A stretch of DNA of 64,000 nt from Paracoccus aerius (lineage in GTDB: Bacteria; Pseudomonadota; Alphaproteobacteria; Rhodobacterales; Rhodobacteraceae), in NCBI RefSeq assembly GCF_014656455.1, contig NZ_BNCL01000003.1:124001-188000 (forward strand), written 5' to 3'. The position numbers and the translations under genes are program-made. A model generated the notes under the pieces. That model did not search any database. It saw only the letters and a program-made list of their open reading frames with translations, and was not told the origin of the DNA. Within the stretch, counting starts at the first letter, position 1, and each line of letters begins with the position of its first letter. This document shows positions 1 through 9,197 of the stretch, in pieces.

Positions 1-203
1 GCATGGTCGCGTCCTTCTGGCTGCTGGCGGTGGCGATGCGGACGCTGCCGCTGGGCACCTCTTACACCGTCTGGGTGGGCATCGGCGCGGTCGGCGCCTT
101 TCTTCTGGGCATCGTGCTGTTCGGCGAACCGGCCACGCCCGCCCGCGTCACGGCCGCCGCCCTGATCCTCGCCGGCATCATCACGATGAAATTGGCCTCA
201 TAA
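1..203 (+). CDS. SMR-family guanidinium exporter, Gdx/SugE type (5' truncated)
   Basis: C-terminal part of a small multidrug resistance membrane protein; the beginning lies outside the window, so the ATG at base 3 is probably an internal methionine. The visible part has a helix around LPLGTSYTVWVGIGAVGAF, the loop LFGEPATPAR and a last helix ending KLAS. The VWxGIGAVG and LFGE signatures match the SugE/Gdx branch, which exports guanidinium in exchange for protons, rather than the EmrE multidrug branch. The catalytic glutamate of helix 1 cannot be seen. The stop is followed by a 92-base gap before ilvD. The family call is solid; the substrate is inferred from the subfamily. Confidence 0.8.
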   Translation, partial: MVASFWLLAVAMRTLPLGTSYTVWVGIGAVGAFLLGIVLFGEPATPARVTAAALILAGIITMKLAS

Positions 204-295
204 GGGCGTAAACGATCCCAAAACGCACGCATTCGGCAATTTCCTTCCGTTGCCAAGGATGTTAAACCTCCTCGCCATCCAAAGGAGTCTTCGCC

Positions 296-2134
296 ATGCC
301 CGCCTATCGTTCCCGCACCACCACCCACGGCCGCAACATGGCGGGCGCGCGCGGCCTGTGGCGGGCCACGGGGGTGAAGGACAGCGACTTCGGCAAGCCG
401 ATCATCGCCATCGTCAACAGCTTCACCCAGTTCGTGCCGGGCCATGTCCACCTGAAGGACCTGGGCCAGCTTGTCGCGCGCGAGGTCGAGGCGGCGGGTG
501 GCATCGCCAAGGAATTCAACACCATCGCGGTCGATGACGGCATCGCCATGGGCCATGACGGGATGCTGTATTCCTTGCCCTCGCGCGAGATCATCGCGGA
601 CAGCGTGGAATACATGGTCAACGCCCATTGCGCCGACGCCATGGTCTGCATCAGCAATTGCGACAAGATCACGCCGGGGATGCTGATGGCCGCGCTGCGG
701 CTGAACATCCCCGTCGTCTTCGTGTCCGGCGGCCCGATGGAGGCCGGCAAGGTCGTGCTGGAAGACGGCAAGGTCAAGGCGCTGGATCTGGTCGATGCCA
801 TGGTCGCCGCCGCCGACGACCGCGTCTCGGATGCCGAGGTCGAGGTCATCGAACGCTCGGCCTGCCCGACCTGTGGGTCATGCTCGGGGATGTTCACCGC
901 CAATTCGATGAACTGCCTGACCGAGGCGCTTGGCCTGGCTCTGCCGGGCAACGGATCGACGCTCGCGACCCATGCCGACCGCAAGCGCCTGTTCGTCGAG
1001 GCGGGCCATCTGATCGTGGACCTTGCCCGCCGTTACTACGAAGGCGACGATGCCTCCGTCCTGCCGCGTTCCATCGCCAGCTTCGAGGCATTTGAGAACG
1101 CGATGACGCTGGACATCGCCATGGGCGGGTCCACCAACACGGTGCTGCACCTGCTGGCCGCAGCCCATGAAGGCGGCATCGACTTCACCATGTCCGATAT
1201 CGACCGCCTGTCGCGGCGCGTGCCGGTGCTGTGCAAGGTCGCGCCCGCCAAGGACGACGTGCATATGGAGGATGTCCACCGCGCGGGCGGCATCATGGGC
1301 ATCCTGGGCGAGCTGGACCGCGCGGGCCTGCTGCATACCGACGCGGGCAGCGTCCATGCCGGGTCGCTGGCCGAGGCGCTGGACCGCTGGGACGTGGTGC
1401 GCACCGACGCGGCCACGGTCCACGACTTCTATCGCGCGGCGCCGGGTGGGGTGCCCACGCAGGTCGCCTTTTCGCAGGAACGCCGCTATGATTCGGTCGA
1501 TACCGACCGCAAGGGGGGCGTGATCCGCGCGGCCGAGCACGCCTTTTCGCAGGATGGCGGCTTGGCGGTGCTTTATGGCAATCTGGCCGAGGACGGCTGC
1601 ATCGTGAAGACGGCGGGCGTGGACGAATCCATCCTGAAGTTCGAGGGCCCGGCCCACATCTTTGAAAGCCAGGACGATAGTGTCAGCGCCATCCTGACCG
1701 GCAAGGTCAAGCCGGGAGAGGTCGTCCTGATCCGCTATGAAGGACCGCGCGGCGGGCCGGGGATGCAGGAAATGCTGTATCCGACCAGCTATCTGAAATC
1801 GAAGGGGCTGGGGAAGGCCTGCGCCCTGGTGACGGATGGCCGCTTCTCGGGCGGCTCGTCGGGGCTGTCGATCGGCCATGTCTCGCCCGAGGCGGCCGAG
1901 GGCGGCACCATCGGCCTGGTGGAACAGGGCGACCGGATCGTGATCGACATTCCGAACCGGGTGATCCACCTGGACGTCGACGACGCGACCCTGGCCGCAC
2001 GCCGCGCGAAACGCGACGCCGAGGGCTGGAAGCCCGCCAAGCCGCGCCAGCGTCAGGTGTCCACCGCGCTGAAAGCCTATGCCGCACTGACCACCAGTGC
2101 CGCGCGCGGCGCGGTGCGCGTCATTCCCGAGTAA
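296..2134 (+). CDS. ilvD: Dihydroxy-acid dehydratase
   Basis: Iron-sulfur enzyme that converts 2,3-dihydroxy-isovalerate and 2,3-dihydroxy-methylvalerate to the 2-oxo acids, the third common step of valine and isoleucine synthesis, in the cytosol. The 612-residue length is normal for the E. coli-like [4Fe-4S] type. Cluster cysteines are visible in NCDKITPGM (Cys122) and [17 protein letters not shown] (Cys190, Cys193, Cys196). The C-terminal domain carries the usual VTDGRFSGG motif. The ATG is preceded by an AAAGGAG ribosome-binding site at 281-287. It stands alone and converges with the BadF-type kinase gene, with hairpins between them. Its neighbours are not branched-chain amino acid genes. 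Confidence 0.97.
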   Translation: MPAYRSRTTTHGRNMAGARGLWRATGVKDSDFGKPIIAIVNSFTQFVPGHVHLKDLGQLVAREVEAAGGIAKEFNTIAVDDGIAMGHDGMLYSLPSREIIADSVEYMVNAHCADAMVCISNCDKITPGMLMAALRLNIPVVFVSGGPMEAGKVVLEDGKVKALDLVDAMVAAADDRVSDAEVEVIERSACPTCGSCSGMFTANSMNCLTEALGLALPGNGSTLATHADRKRLFVEAGHLIVDLARRYYEGDDASVLPRSIASFEAFENAMTLDIAMGGSTNTVLHLLAAAHEGGIDFTMSDIDRLSRRVPVLCKVAPAKDDVHMEDVHRAGGIMGILGELDRAGLLHTDAGSVHAGSLAEALDRWDVVRTDAATVHDFYRAAPGGVPTQVAFSQERRYDSVDTDRKGGVIRAAEHAFSQDGGLAVLYGNLAEDGCIVKTAGVDESILKFEGPAHIFESQDDSVSAILTGKVKPGEVVLIRYEGPRGGPGMQEMLYPTSYLKSKGLGKACALVTDGRFSGGSSGLSIGHVSPEAAEGGTIGLVEQGDRIVIDIPNRVIHLDVDDATLAARRAKRDAEGWKPAKPRQRQVSTALKAYAALTTSAARGAVRVIPE

Positions 2135-2140
2135 CGGCCA

Positions 2141-2194
2141 GCCTGCGATCCAGATGGTTCGCAGGCGACGCCGGGGCGCTTATGCCGCCCCGGC
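2141..2194. terminator. Two stem-loops between convergent ilvD and kinase genes
   Basis: Two perfect inverted repeats: GCCTGCGA (2141-2148) with TCGCAGGC (2159-2166), and GCCGGGGCG (2170-2178) with CGCCCCGGC (2186-2194). The second overlaps the last codons of the leftward kinase gene. There is no clear T-tract, so this is a probable but atypical bidirectional terminator. Confidence 0.5.
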
Positions 2195-3016
2195 CATCTG
2201 CCGCGCCATCAGCAGCGCGCCGTCCACCCCCGACCCAAGCGCCGGCCGCTGGGGCCATTGCGTCAGCCGCGCCGCATAGGCCGGGCCAAGTCCGCCCAGG
2301 AAGACCACCGGCAGCGGCGCATCCCCCTGCAGCACGGTCAGGATGTGGCGGACCTCGGCCACCGCGGCATCGAAGACCTGCCGCGCCGCAGGGTCGTCGC
2401 CGGTGACGATGCGCGGGGCCAGCCGGGCAAAGTCGGCGGGGGCTGCGCTGTTGCCAAAGCGGATGATCCCCTCGATCCCTCCGAACTCCTCGAGCACCTG
2501 TTGCAGCAGGGGGGTCATGGGGGCAAAGCCGTCCTCGGCCCGGATCGCCAGCGACAGAAGCGAGCGGCCCAGCACCGCGCCGGATCCTTCATCGCCCATC
2601 AGGAAACCGCGCCCGCCGACCTGCCGCAGATCGCCGCCGCGCTGCACGGCAAAGACCGATCCGGTGCCGATCGCGGCCAGGATGCCGTCGCCCGCGCCAA
2701 GCGCCCCCCGCGCCGCCGTCACCGCGTCGTTGACGATCTGCATCCGGGCAAAGGGCAGCAGCCCCGCCAGCCGCTCGGTCGCAGCCGCCATCGTGCCGCC
2801 GGCAAGGCCAAGGGTCGCAATCAGGTCGCGGGGATCGGCGCCGGTGCCTTCCAGGGCTTCGGCCGTCGCGGCAAGGATATTCACCGCAGCGCCTTCGACA
2901 TCTGTGTTGATATTGGCCGGACCGCCCCGCCCCTGGCCGATGATCCGGCCATCCGCATCCGCCATGGCCGCGCGGCATCCGGTGCCGCCGCCGTCGATTC
3001 CCAGAAAGAACGCCAT
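2180..3016 (-). CDS. BadF/BadG-type ATPase, probable N-acetylglucosamine/glucosamine kinase
   Basis: A 278-residue cytosolic protein of the sugar kinase/Hsp70/actin superfamily. The phosphate-1 loop FLGIDGGGTGCR is at residues 4-15, and a second phosphate-binding segment reads AAIGTGSVF. These fit the BadF/BadG/BcrA/BcrD ATPase family, whose shorter members phosphorylate N-acetylglucosamine or glucosamine. The CoA-ligase-reductase activator branch uses a cysteine-held iron-sulfur cluster, and I see no matching cysteine pattern, so the kinase role is preferred. It lies 28 bases downstream of the ycjF-like gene on the same strand and could be the third gene of that operon, possibly linked to recycling of cell-wall amino sugars (inference). 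Confidence 0.75.
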   Translation of the reverse strand: MAFFLGIDGGGTGCRAAMADADGRIIGQGRGGPANINTDVEGAAVNILAATAEALEGTGADPRDLIATLGLAGGTMAAATERLAGLLPFARMQIVNDAVTAARGALGAGDGILAAIGTGSVFAVQRGGDLRQVGGRGFLMGDEGSGAVLGRSLLSLAIRAEDGFAPMTPLLQQVLEEFGGIEGIIRFGNSAAPADFARLAPRIVTGDDPAARQVFDAAVAEVRHILTVLQGDAPLPVVFLGGLGPAYAARLTQWPQRPALGSGVDGALLMARQMAGAA

Positions 3017-3044
3017 CCGCTGTCCCCCGCTTGCAGGACAGGTT

Positions 3045-4106
3045 CTAGCTGCGTTCGTCCGATCCGAACAGACCGCGCAAGCCCCGCGTCACCAGGTTGC
3101 CGACCTTGGGACGCGGCTGGGCCAGGAAAGGCAGGGGGCGGCAGACCTCCATCGCGGCGATGCCGACGCGGGCGGTCAGGGCGCCGTTGACCACGCCCTC
3201 TCCAAAGCGGCGGGAAACCTTGGACAGAATCCCGCCCCCGGCTACCGTTTCGATCAGATCGTCGCCCGCCGCGACAGCGCCGGTGGCGACCAGGTGGGTC
3301 ATGACCGTTCGCGCCAGACGCCAGCCGCCGACAGCGCCGGCGCGGCCTCCATAGATCTCGGCCATGCGGCGAATCATCCGCAGGTTCGCGGCAAGGGCGG
3401 CGGCAACATCGGCCAGGGCCAGCGGGATCAGCGCGGTGGCGGTGGCGACCGTGCGGGCCGCGGCCTCGATCTCTCGCCGCGCGTCCTGGTCAAGACTGGC
3501 CAGCAGTTCCGTTTCCGCCATGGTCAGCAAGGTGCGCGCGTCGAAGACATCGCCGCGATTGTCTGAAAGGCGCTTGCGGTTCCACTCCATTTCCGGCCGG
3601 TCGCGATACAGCGCCAGAAGGTCGTCGGCCACGGCGCGGGCCTTGTCCATGCTGTCGTCGGCAAGCGCCGCGCCCGCCCGCCGCTGGATCGCGTCGATGC
3701 GCGCGAACCGCGCCCAGGCCCGGTATTCGCGCCAGGCCATGCCAAGCGCGGCCAGCGTGAACAGCGCGAACAGCGCCACCCCGATCCAGCCCAGCACCGG
3801 ATAGCGGTTCAGAAGGTCGTTGATGAAGTTCAGCGCGGCGATGGACAGAAGAAAGGTGAACAGCGCCACGCCCGAATTGATGAAGAAGCGCGTCAGCTTC
3901 GACGGGGGGCGCCCGACAAGGCGCGTCACCATCTCCATCGTGCGGGGGCGGGGCAGCAGCGGATCGGCCGCGTCGATGGGCGGGGCATCGGCGGGGTTCA
4001 GCGCCTCGGGCCGGGTTTCCTCGGCCGGGGCAGAGCGGGCTTCTGCGGGCTTGGGCGCGTCCAGTTCGATCAGGACGGGGCCACGGGTGCGGGGGCTATC
4101 GCTCAC
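3045..4106 (-). CDS. YcjF/TIGR01620-type inner membrane protein (DUF697)
   Basis: A 353-residue membrane protein with an acidic, proline-rich cytoplasmic N-terminus (about residues 1-70), two transmembrane helices near 73-95 and 104-124, and a C-terminal DUF697-like domain ending in KVGNLVTRGLRGLF. This matches the E. coli YcjF / TIGR01620 family. The start is a GTG overlapping the stop of the ycjX-like gene by four bases (GTGA), so translation is probably coupled. YcjF is encoded next to YcjX in the Psp stress regulon of enterobacteria. No pspA-like gene is visible here. The biochemical role is unknown. Confidence 0.85.
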   Translation of the reverse strand: MSDSPRTRGPVLIELDAPKPAEARSAPAEETRPEALNPADAPPIDAADPLLPRPRTMEMVTRLVGRPPSKLTRFFINSGVALFTFLLSIAALNFINDLLNRYPVLGWIGVALFALFTLAALGMAWREYRAWARFARIDAIQRRAGAALADDSMDKARAVADDLLALYRDRPEMEWNRKRLSDNRGDVFDARTLLTMAETELLASLDQDARREIEAAARTVATATALIPLALADVAAALAANLRMIRRMAEIYGGRAGAVGGWRLARTVMTHLVATGAVAAGDDLIETVAGGGILSKVSRRFGEGVVNGALTARVGIAAMEVCRPLPFLAQPRPKVGNLVTRGLRGLFGSDERS

Positions 4107-5470
4107 AGCCGGTCTCCGATCAGGAAGTCTGCGGCGCGGTCCAGCCGGATATGCGGGGGCCCGTCGCCGGGCCGCGCGGTCATGGGGGCGGGGGCGAAGT
4201 TCATGATCGCGTAATCGCCGTCCAGCCAGTCCTGCGCCCCGTCGCGGGCCGGATGCAGCAGGGCGGCGGGGTCGGCGGGAAGCTCGCCCGGATAGAAGGC
4301 CGCCTGACGCCCGTCCATCAGCCGGCCGCGCACGGCGGGCAGTTCCTCGCCGTTCTGGCGGATCGTGTCCTCGGTCGTGGCGCGCAGGGCGGCGATGGAC
4401 ATGGCCTCGGTCCGGGCGCCGCTGAAGTCGGCGCGGTCGCGCGCTTCTCGCAGCATGGCGGACAGGATCGCGGTCAGGCGGTTATGCTGGATGTGGTGCA
4501 GGTGGTCGGCCTTGGTGGCGGCGAACAGGATGCGTTCCACCCGCCGCGTGCCCAGAAGCTGGGACAGCCAGCCCGCGCGGCCGGGGCGGAAGGCGGTCAG
4601 GATATCGGCCATGGCACGGCGCATGTCCTCGACCGCGCGGGGGCCCTGGTGGATGGCGCCCAAGACATCCACCAGCACCACCTGCCGGTCGATGCGGGCG
4701 AAATGTTCGCGGAAGAAGGGCTTCACCACCCGTGACTTGTAGGCGTCGAAGCGGCGGCGGAATTCCTTGTGCAGCCGCCCGTCCGCGAAAGAGGCGGGCA
4801 GGGGCGCGAAGGTCAGCGCGGGCGATCCCTCCATCTCTCCGGGGATCAGGAACCGGCCGGGGGTGCAGTCGGACCAGCCTGCCTCGCGCGCGGCGTGAAG
4901 ATGGGCGGTATAGGTCGCGGCCAGCATCTGGGCCGTCGGTTCGTCGAAGCTGTCGCCGTCAAGGCCGGCCAGGGCCGCCTGATAATCGTCGGCGCCGGGG
5001 CGGCCTTCCATGCGGTCCAGAACCTCGGCCGACCATTCCGAAAAGTCCCGCTCCATCAGGCGCAGGTCCAGAAGCCATTCGCCAGGATAATCGACGATGT
5101 CCAGATGCACGGTGCGCGGGCCGGTCAGACCCCCCAGCAGGCCCTTGCCGTCCAGCCGCAGAGACAGGCGCAACTGGCTGACATGGCGCGTGCCTTCGGG
5201 CCAATGGGGGGCTGCGCCGGTGAGGGCCGCCAGGTGGCGTTCGAAGTCAAAGCGGGGCACGGTGTCGTCGGGCTGGGGTTGCAGCCAGGCCGCCTTGATG
5301 CTGCCGTCGGCTGCGGCGCGCAGCGAATGCATCCGCCCCCGGTCCATCAGGTTGGCGACCAGCGACGTGATGAACACGGTCTTGCCCGCCCGCGACAGGC
5401 CCGTGACCCCCAGCCGGATCACCGGATCGCCCAGGCCGATGCCTGCCATCAATGTGCTGCCGATACCCAT
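4103..5470 (-). CDS. ycjX: YcjX-family GTPase-like protein (DUF463)
   Basis: A 455-residue protein with a P-loop GLSRAGKT at residues 24-31, followed by the DUF463 landmarks DYPGEWLLDLRLM and VLVDVLGAIHQGP. The frame stays open further upstream across the divergent hrpB gene, but the ATG at 5470 is favoured because AGGCAGG lies just before it and the protein then begins, as the family does, shortly ahead of the P-loop. It is the first gene of the leftward ycjX-ycjF-kinase group and is divergent from hrpB with 112 bases between starts. E. coli YcjX is a stress-induced nucleotide-binding protein of unknown role. Confidence 0.88.
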   Translation of the reverse strand: MGIGSTLMAGIGLGDPVIRLGVTGLSRAGKTVFITSLVANLMDRGRMHSLRAAADGSIKAAWLQPQPDDTVPRFDFERHLAALTGAAPHWPEGTRHVSQLRLSLRLDGKGLLGGLTGPRTVHLDIVDYPGEWLLDLRLMERDFSEWSAEVLDRMEGRPGADDYQAALAGLDGDSFDEPTAQMLAATYTAHLHAAREAGWSDCTPGRFLIPGEMEGSPALTFAPLPASFADGRLHKEFRRRFDAYKSRVVKPFFREHFARIDRQVVLVDVLGAIHQGPRAVEDMRRAMADILTAFRPGRAGWLSQLLGTRRVERILFAATKADHLHHIQHNRLTAILSAMLREARDRADFSGARTEAMSIAALRATTEDTIRQNGEELPAVRGRLMDGRQAAFYPGELPADPAALLHPARDGAQDWLDGDYAIMNFAPAPMTARPGDGPPHIRLDRAADFLIGDRL

Positions 5471-5582
5471 TCCGCCTGCCTGTGTCTTGCCGTCTTTTCC
5501 GGAAGATAGGCTCCGGGATGGGGTTTGAATAGGGCGGCGGGCCGGGGTTCCGCTTGGCCCGCCGTTGCGACATAACGCGGCC

Positions 5583-8039
5583 ATGCCCGATCGGTTGCCT
5601 ATCGACGATGTTCTTGCCCCGCTGTGCGATGCGCTTGCCGCGCATGGCCGGGCGGTGCTTGTGGCCCCGCCCGGCGCGGGCAAGACCACGCGCGTGCCGC
5701 TGGCGCTGCTGGACCGGGTCGCGGGCAGGATCGTGATGCTGGAGCCGCGGCGGCTGGCCGCACGGGCCGCGGCCGAGCGGCTGGCGGAACAGTTGGGCGA
5801 GGCCGTGGGCACGCGCGTCGGTTACCGGATGCGCGGCGAATCGGTGCCGGGCAGCCGGATCGAGGTGGTGACCGAGGGGATCCTGACGCGGATGATCCAG
5901 TCCGACCCCTCGCTGGACGGCATCGGCTGCGTGATCTTCGACGAATTCCACGAACGCAACCTGAACGCGGACCTGGGCCTGGCCCTGGTGTGGGAGGCGA
6001 AGGGTGCCCTGCGCGAGGATCTGGCGGTGCTGGTCATGTCCGCCACGCTGGAGGCCGAACCTGTTGCCGCCCTTCTGGACGACGCCCCGGTGATCCGGTC
6101 CGAAGGCCGTGCCTTTCCGGTCGAGACCCGCTGGCTGCCCCGCCCGCTGCCTGCCGGCGCGCGGCTGGTCGACGAAGCCGCGCGGTTGATTGCGCAAGCC
6201 GAAGCCGAAACGCGCGAGACCGGAGGCACGATCCTGGCCTTCCTGCCCGGCGAGGGAGAGATCCGCCGCGTCATGGCGCAGCTTGGTGACGGGTGCGAGG
6301 TGTTGCCGCTTTACGGTGCGCTGAAGCCTGCCGAGCAGCGGGCGGCCCTGTCGCCCCCCGGCGCGCGGCGCCGGATCGTGCTGGCGACGGCGATCGCCGA
6401 AACCTCGCTGACCATCCCGGCGGTGCGTGTGGTGGTCGATGCGGGCCGGGCGCGGCGGGCGCGCTTCGATCCGGGGTCGGGGATGTCGCGGCTGGTGACG
6501 GAACGCGTCAGCCGGGCCGAGGCCGAGCAGCGCCGGGGCCGCGCGGGCCGCGTGGCGCCAGGCATCTGCTATCGCCTGTGGGCGCGGGCCGAGGAAGGCG
6601 CGCTGCCCGCCTTTGCCCCGCCCGAGATTGCCGTGGCCGACCTGGCGGGCCTTGCCCTGGAACTGGCCGCCTGGGGATCCGAGCCGGACGACCTGGACTT
6701 CCTGACGCCACCGCCCGAAGGCGCCCTGGCCGAGGCGCGGGCATTGCTGCGGGGGCTTCAGGCCCTGGACGCGGCGGGGCGGATCACCGATCACGGCCGC
6801 GCCTTGGCCCGGTTGCCGCTGCATCCCCGGCTGGCGCATATGCTGACGCTGGCGGGGCCGGATGCGGCCGATGTCGCGGCGCTGTTGTCGAACCGCGATC
6901 CGCTGCGGGGGGCGCCGGTCGATCTGTCCCTGCGGCTGTCGGCGCTGCGCGATCCCAAGGCTTTTGCTGCCCGTCATCCGTTCGAGGCGAACCGGGCAGT
7001 CGTCCAGCAGATCCGCGACGAGGCTGCGCGGCTGCGGCGGCTGGTTGCGTCCCGCGACGGCCGGGGGGCCAGCCCCTCGGTCCCCCCGGGATATCTGCGT
7101 GAAGAAGAACTGGGCGGCATCGTCTCGCTGGCCTATCCCGATCGGATCGGTCTGCGCCGCAAGGGGGACGAGCCGCGCTTCGTGCTGTCGGGCGGCAAGG
7201 GTGCGGTGATGGAGGGGAGCGACCCGATGGCCGCGCAGCGGCTGATCGTGGCCGTCGATCTGGACGGTGACGGACGCGAAGCCCGCATCCGCATGGCGGC
7301 ACGGCTGGATGAGTCCAGCCTGCGCGACTTGCATGGCGACAGGATCGAAGCGGCCGGGATCTGCGAATGGTCGCGGCGCGAGGGGCGCGTGCTGGCTCGG
7401 GTGCAGGAACGACTGGGAGCCTTGGTCCTGTCGGATCGGGCCTGGCCCGAAGTCCCGGAAGAAGCTGTCGCCCGGGCCGCCCTGGAAGGGCTGCGGCTGG
7501 ACGGGCTGACCTGGACGCAGGCTGCGGCACGGTTGCGGGCGCGGATCGCGCTGTTGCCGGATCTGGGGCCGGTGGACGATGCAAGCCTTCTGGCCGACGC
7601 GGACTGGCTGCTGCCCTTGCTGGGCGGGGCGAGGACACTGGCTGATCTGCGCGGGCTGGATCTGGTCGAGCCCCTGAAGGCGCGCATCGGCTGGGACGGC
7701 CAGCAGCGGCTGGACCGCGAGGTTCCGGCGCATTTCGTCACGCCCCTAGGCCGCAAGGTGCCGATCGACTATGACCACGAACAGCCCTCGATCGAGCTGC
7801 GCCTGCAGGAATTGTTCGGCGTGACGCGCCACCCGGTCGTGGGCGGGCGGCCCTTGCGAATCAGCCTGCTGTCGCCGGGCGGCAAGCCCGTGCAGGTGAC
7901 GACGGACCTGCCGGGTTTCTGGGCGTCATCCTATGCCGATGTCAGAAAGGACATGCGCGGCCGCTATCCCCGACACCCCTGGCCCGAGGACCCGCGAGAG
8001 GCCGATCCCACCACGCGGGCCAAGCCGCGCGGAACCTAG
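5583..8039 (+). CDS. hrpB: ATP-dependent RNA helicase HrpB
   Basis: An 818-residue DEAH-type helicase. Motifs in order: Walker A APPGAGKTT (about 28-36), DEFH (120-123, with the HrpB-style DEFHERN context), SATLE, the motif-VI region QRRGRAGR, then the helicase-associated domain and the HrpB C-terminal domain with PGFWASSYADVRKDMRGRYP. The ATG at 5583 is chosen over a TTG six codons earlier because homologues start immediately before a short LPI/DD segment. HrpB is a DExH helicase whose cellular substrate is poorly defined. Its stop overlaps by four bases that of the convergent DUF2794 gene. Confidence 0.95.
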   Translation: MPDRLPIDDVLAPLCDALAAHGRAVLVAPPGAGKTTRVPLALLDRVAGRIVMLEPRRLAARAAAERLAEQLGEAVGTRVGYRMRGESVPGSRIEVVTEGILTRMIQSDPSLDGIGCVIFDEFHERNLNADLGLALVWEAKGALREDLAVLVMSATLEAEPVAALLDDAPVIRSEGRAFPVETRWLPRPLPAGARLVDEAARLIAQAEAETRETGGTILAFLPGEGEIRRVMAQLGDGCEVLPLYGALKPAEQRAALSPPGARRRIVLATAIAETSLTIPAVRVVVDAGRARRARFDPGSGMSRLVTERVSRAEAEQRRGRAGRVAPGICYRLWARAEEGALPAFAPPEIAVADLAGLALELAAWGSEPDDLDFLTPPPEGALAEARALLRGLQALDAAGRITDHGRALARLPLHPRLAHMLTLAGPDAADVAALLSNRDPLRGAPVDLSLRLSALRDPKAFAARHPFEANRAVVQQIRDEAARLRRLVASRDGRGASPSVPPGYLREEELGGIVSLAYPDRIGLRRKGDEPRFVLSGGKGAVMEGSDPMAAQRLIVAVDLDGDGREARIRMAARLDESSLRDLHGDRIEAAGICEWSRREGRVLARVQERLGALVLSDRAWPEVPEEAVARAALEGLRLDGLTWTQAAARLRARIALLPDLGPVDDASLLADADWLLPLLGGARTLADLRGLDLVEPLKARIGWDGQQRLDREVPAHFVTPLGRKVPIDYDHEQPSIELRLQELFGVTRHPVVGGRPLRISLLSPGGKPVQVTTDLPGFWASSYADVRKDMRGRYPRHPWPEDPREADPTTRAKPRGT

Positions 8040-8371
8040 TCCACCGACCGGATCAGCGCCTTGTCCAGCACCCGCAGAACCTGGGCCAGGTCATGCCCGC
8101 GCTTCAGGATCCGCCCGTCCATGCCGATCACGGAATAGGCGCCCTGGGCCGCGCGCAGGCGGGGGCGCTTCTCGATCCGGTAAAGCGGGTGTTCGGTCGC
8201 GCGGCGGAAGACGCTGAAGACGGCCGCGTCGCGCAGGAAGGACATGGCATAGTCGCGCCATTCGCCCGCCGCGACGAAGCGGCCATAGACCGACAGGATC
8301 AGCGACAGTTCCGCACGGTCAAAGACGACGCGATCGGGATCGGCTTGAAACGGCGGGCCGGCATTCATCAT
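8036..8371 (-). CDS. DUF2794 domain protein
   Basis: A 111-residue cytosolic protein of an alphaproteobacterial family of unknown function. Family landmarks are VVFDRAELSLIL, VAAGEWRDYAMSFL, AVFSVFRRATEHPLYRIEK and QGAYSVIG. Two consecutive ATGs begin the frame (8371 and 8368), and I take the first; a TTG further upstream is less likely. It is tail-to-tail with hrpB. The next leftward gene upstream is the I78 lipoprotein 72 bases away. No function is proposed. Confidence 0.85.
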   Translation of the reverse strand: MMNAGPPFQADPDRVVFDRAELSLILSVYGRFVAAGEWRDYAMSFLRDAAVFSVFRRATEHPLYRIEKRPRLRAAQGAYSVIGMDGRILKRGHDLAQVLRVLDKALIRSVD

Positions 8372-8443
8372 GTCAGGATGGTGACACCCGCCGTGCCGCA
8401 AGGCAATGGCGAAAAGGGCGGCGCCTTGCCGCCCTTGCCTGGG

Positions 8444-8728
8444 TCAGTAGCAGCTGACTTTCTCGATCAAGCCGGTGCGGCCGTATTCGATGTTCAGACG
8501 CTCGGGCCGGAAATCCGAGGTGACGGCATCGTCCGGTCCGATCTGGCGGGTGCCGATCGGGAAGGTCATGGCCGTCAGGACGGATACCGGCTGGCCCACA
8601 AGCCCCTGGTAGGCCGAGGCCCGGCAGTCGTCGGGGGGCGTGTCGGGCAGGGGCTCGACCGGCACCGGCTCGCAGGCGGCAAGGATGGCGGTGGCGGTCA
8701 GGGCAAGGATAAGGCTTCTGGCAGTCAT
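8444..8728 (-). CDS. I78-family peptidase inhibitor lipoprotein
   Basis: A 94-residue lipoprotein. The signal peptide ends in the lipobox LAAC with Cys19, followed by an acidic/proline linker. The C-terminal domain reads CRASAYQGLVGQPV ... AVTSDFRPERLNIEYG ... VSC, the pattern of the I78 inhibitor family (potato-inhibitor-I-like fold) with its two end cysteines. Such proteins are thought to block serine proteases in the periplasm. The ATG at 8728 gives a clean signal peptide. Its start lies only four bases from the stop of an upstream paralogue on the same strand, so the two are almost certainly co-transcribed. The target protease is unknown. Confidence 0.85.
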   Translation of the reverse strand: MTARSLILALTATAILAACEPVPVEPLPDTPPDDCRASAYQGLVGQPVSVLTAMTFPIGTRQIGPDDAVTSDFRPERLNIEYGRTGLIEKVSCY

Positions 8729-8732
8729 GGCG

Positions 8733-9092
8733 TCACCCGCAATCGACATTGGTGATGGTTCCGGCCGCATCCAGGCGGAAGACGATCCGGTTGGGGTCAT
8801 AGTCCTGCGGCTCGATCCCGCGATATTCGACCACGCGATAGTCCTTGGTGATGCCAAGGGTCGGGATCACGCTGCCCGGCTGGCCGACCGACGAGCCATA
8901 GTTCTTGGTCGCGCCGCACAGGTCGGGCTTGCGTTCGGTCAGGCCCGACACGCCAAGCGCGGGCGTGGGCGCGGGGGGCACATAGGCCACCGGCGCGGGT
9001 TCGGGGATCGGCGCCGGAACCGGGGCCGGGGCCATGCAGGCCGATACCAGGCTGGCAGCGGCAAGCGGCAGCAGAATCGTGATAATCTTCAT
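8733..9092 (-). CDS. I78-like inhibitor lipoprotein, paralogue of the next gene
   Basis: A 119-residue lipoprotein with a signal peptide ending LVSAC (lipid cysteine 19) and a long Pro/Ala linker (about 20-47). The C-terminal domain is visibly related to the neighbouring I78 protein: LCGATKNYGSSVGQPGSV aligns with CRASAYQGLVGQPVSV, and DYDPNRIVFRLDAAGTITNVDC aligns with DFRPERLNIEYGRTGLIEKVSC. It is more divergent than its neighbour (NRIVFRLD replaces the usual RLNI), so it may have another target or none. It is the first gene of the pair. Confidence 0.75.
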   Translation of the reverse strand: MKIITILLPLAAASLVSACMAPAPVPAPIPEPAPVAYVPPAPTPALGVSGLTERKPDLCGATKNYGSSVGQPGSVIPTLGITKDYRVVEYRGIEPQDYDPNRIVFRLDAAGTITNVDCG

Positions 9093-9197
9093 GATCGTCG
9101 ATATTCCCTCGGGAGCGCCCGTCTGTCGCGGGCTTGGCTTGCGGATGATACAGGCCGCGCCCTGCCTTGAGAAGGCGTCGCGGCCGTCACGTTTGCA

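Noticed and set aside
5471..5812. N-terminal extension of the YcjX frame
   Set aside because: The extra 114 codons overlap the start of hrpB, are Ser/Arg/Ala-rich and do not resemble YcjX.
5247..7733. 828-codon open frame on the minus strand within hrpB
   Set aside because: It lies opposite a complete helicase with all motifs; composition is that of a shadow frame.
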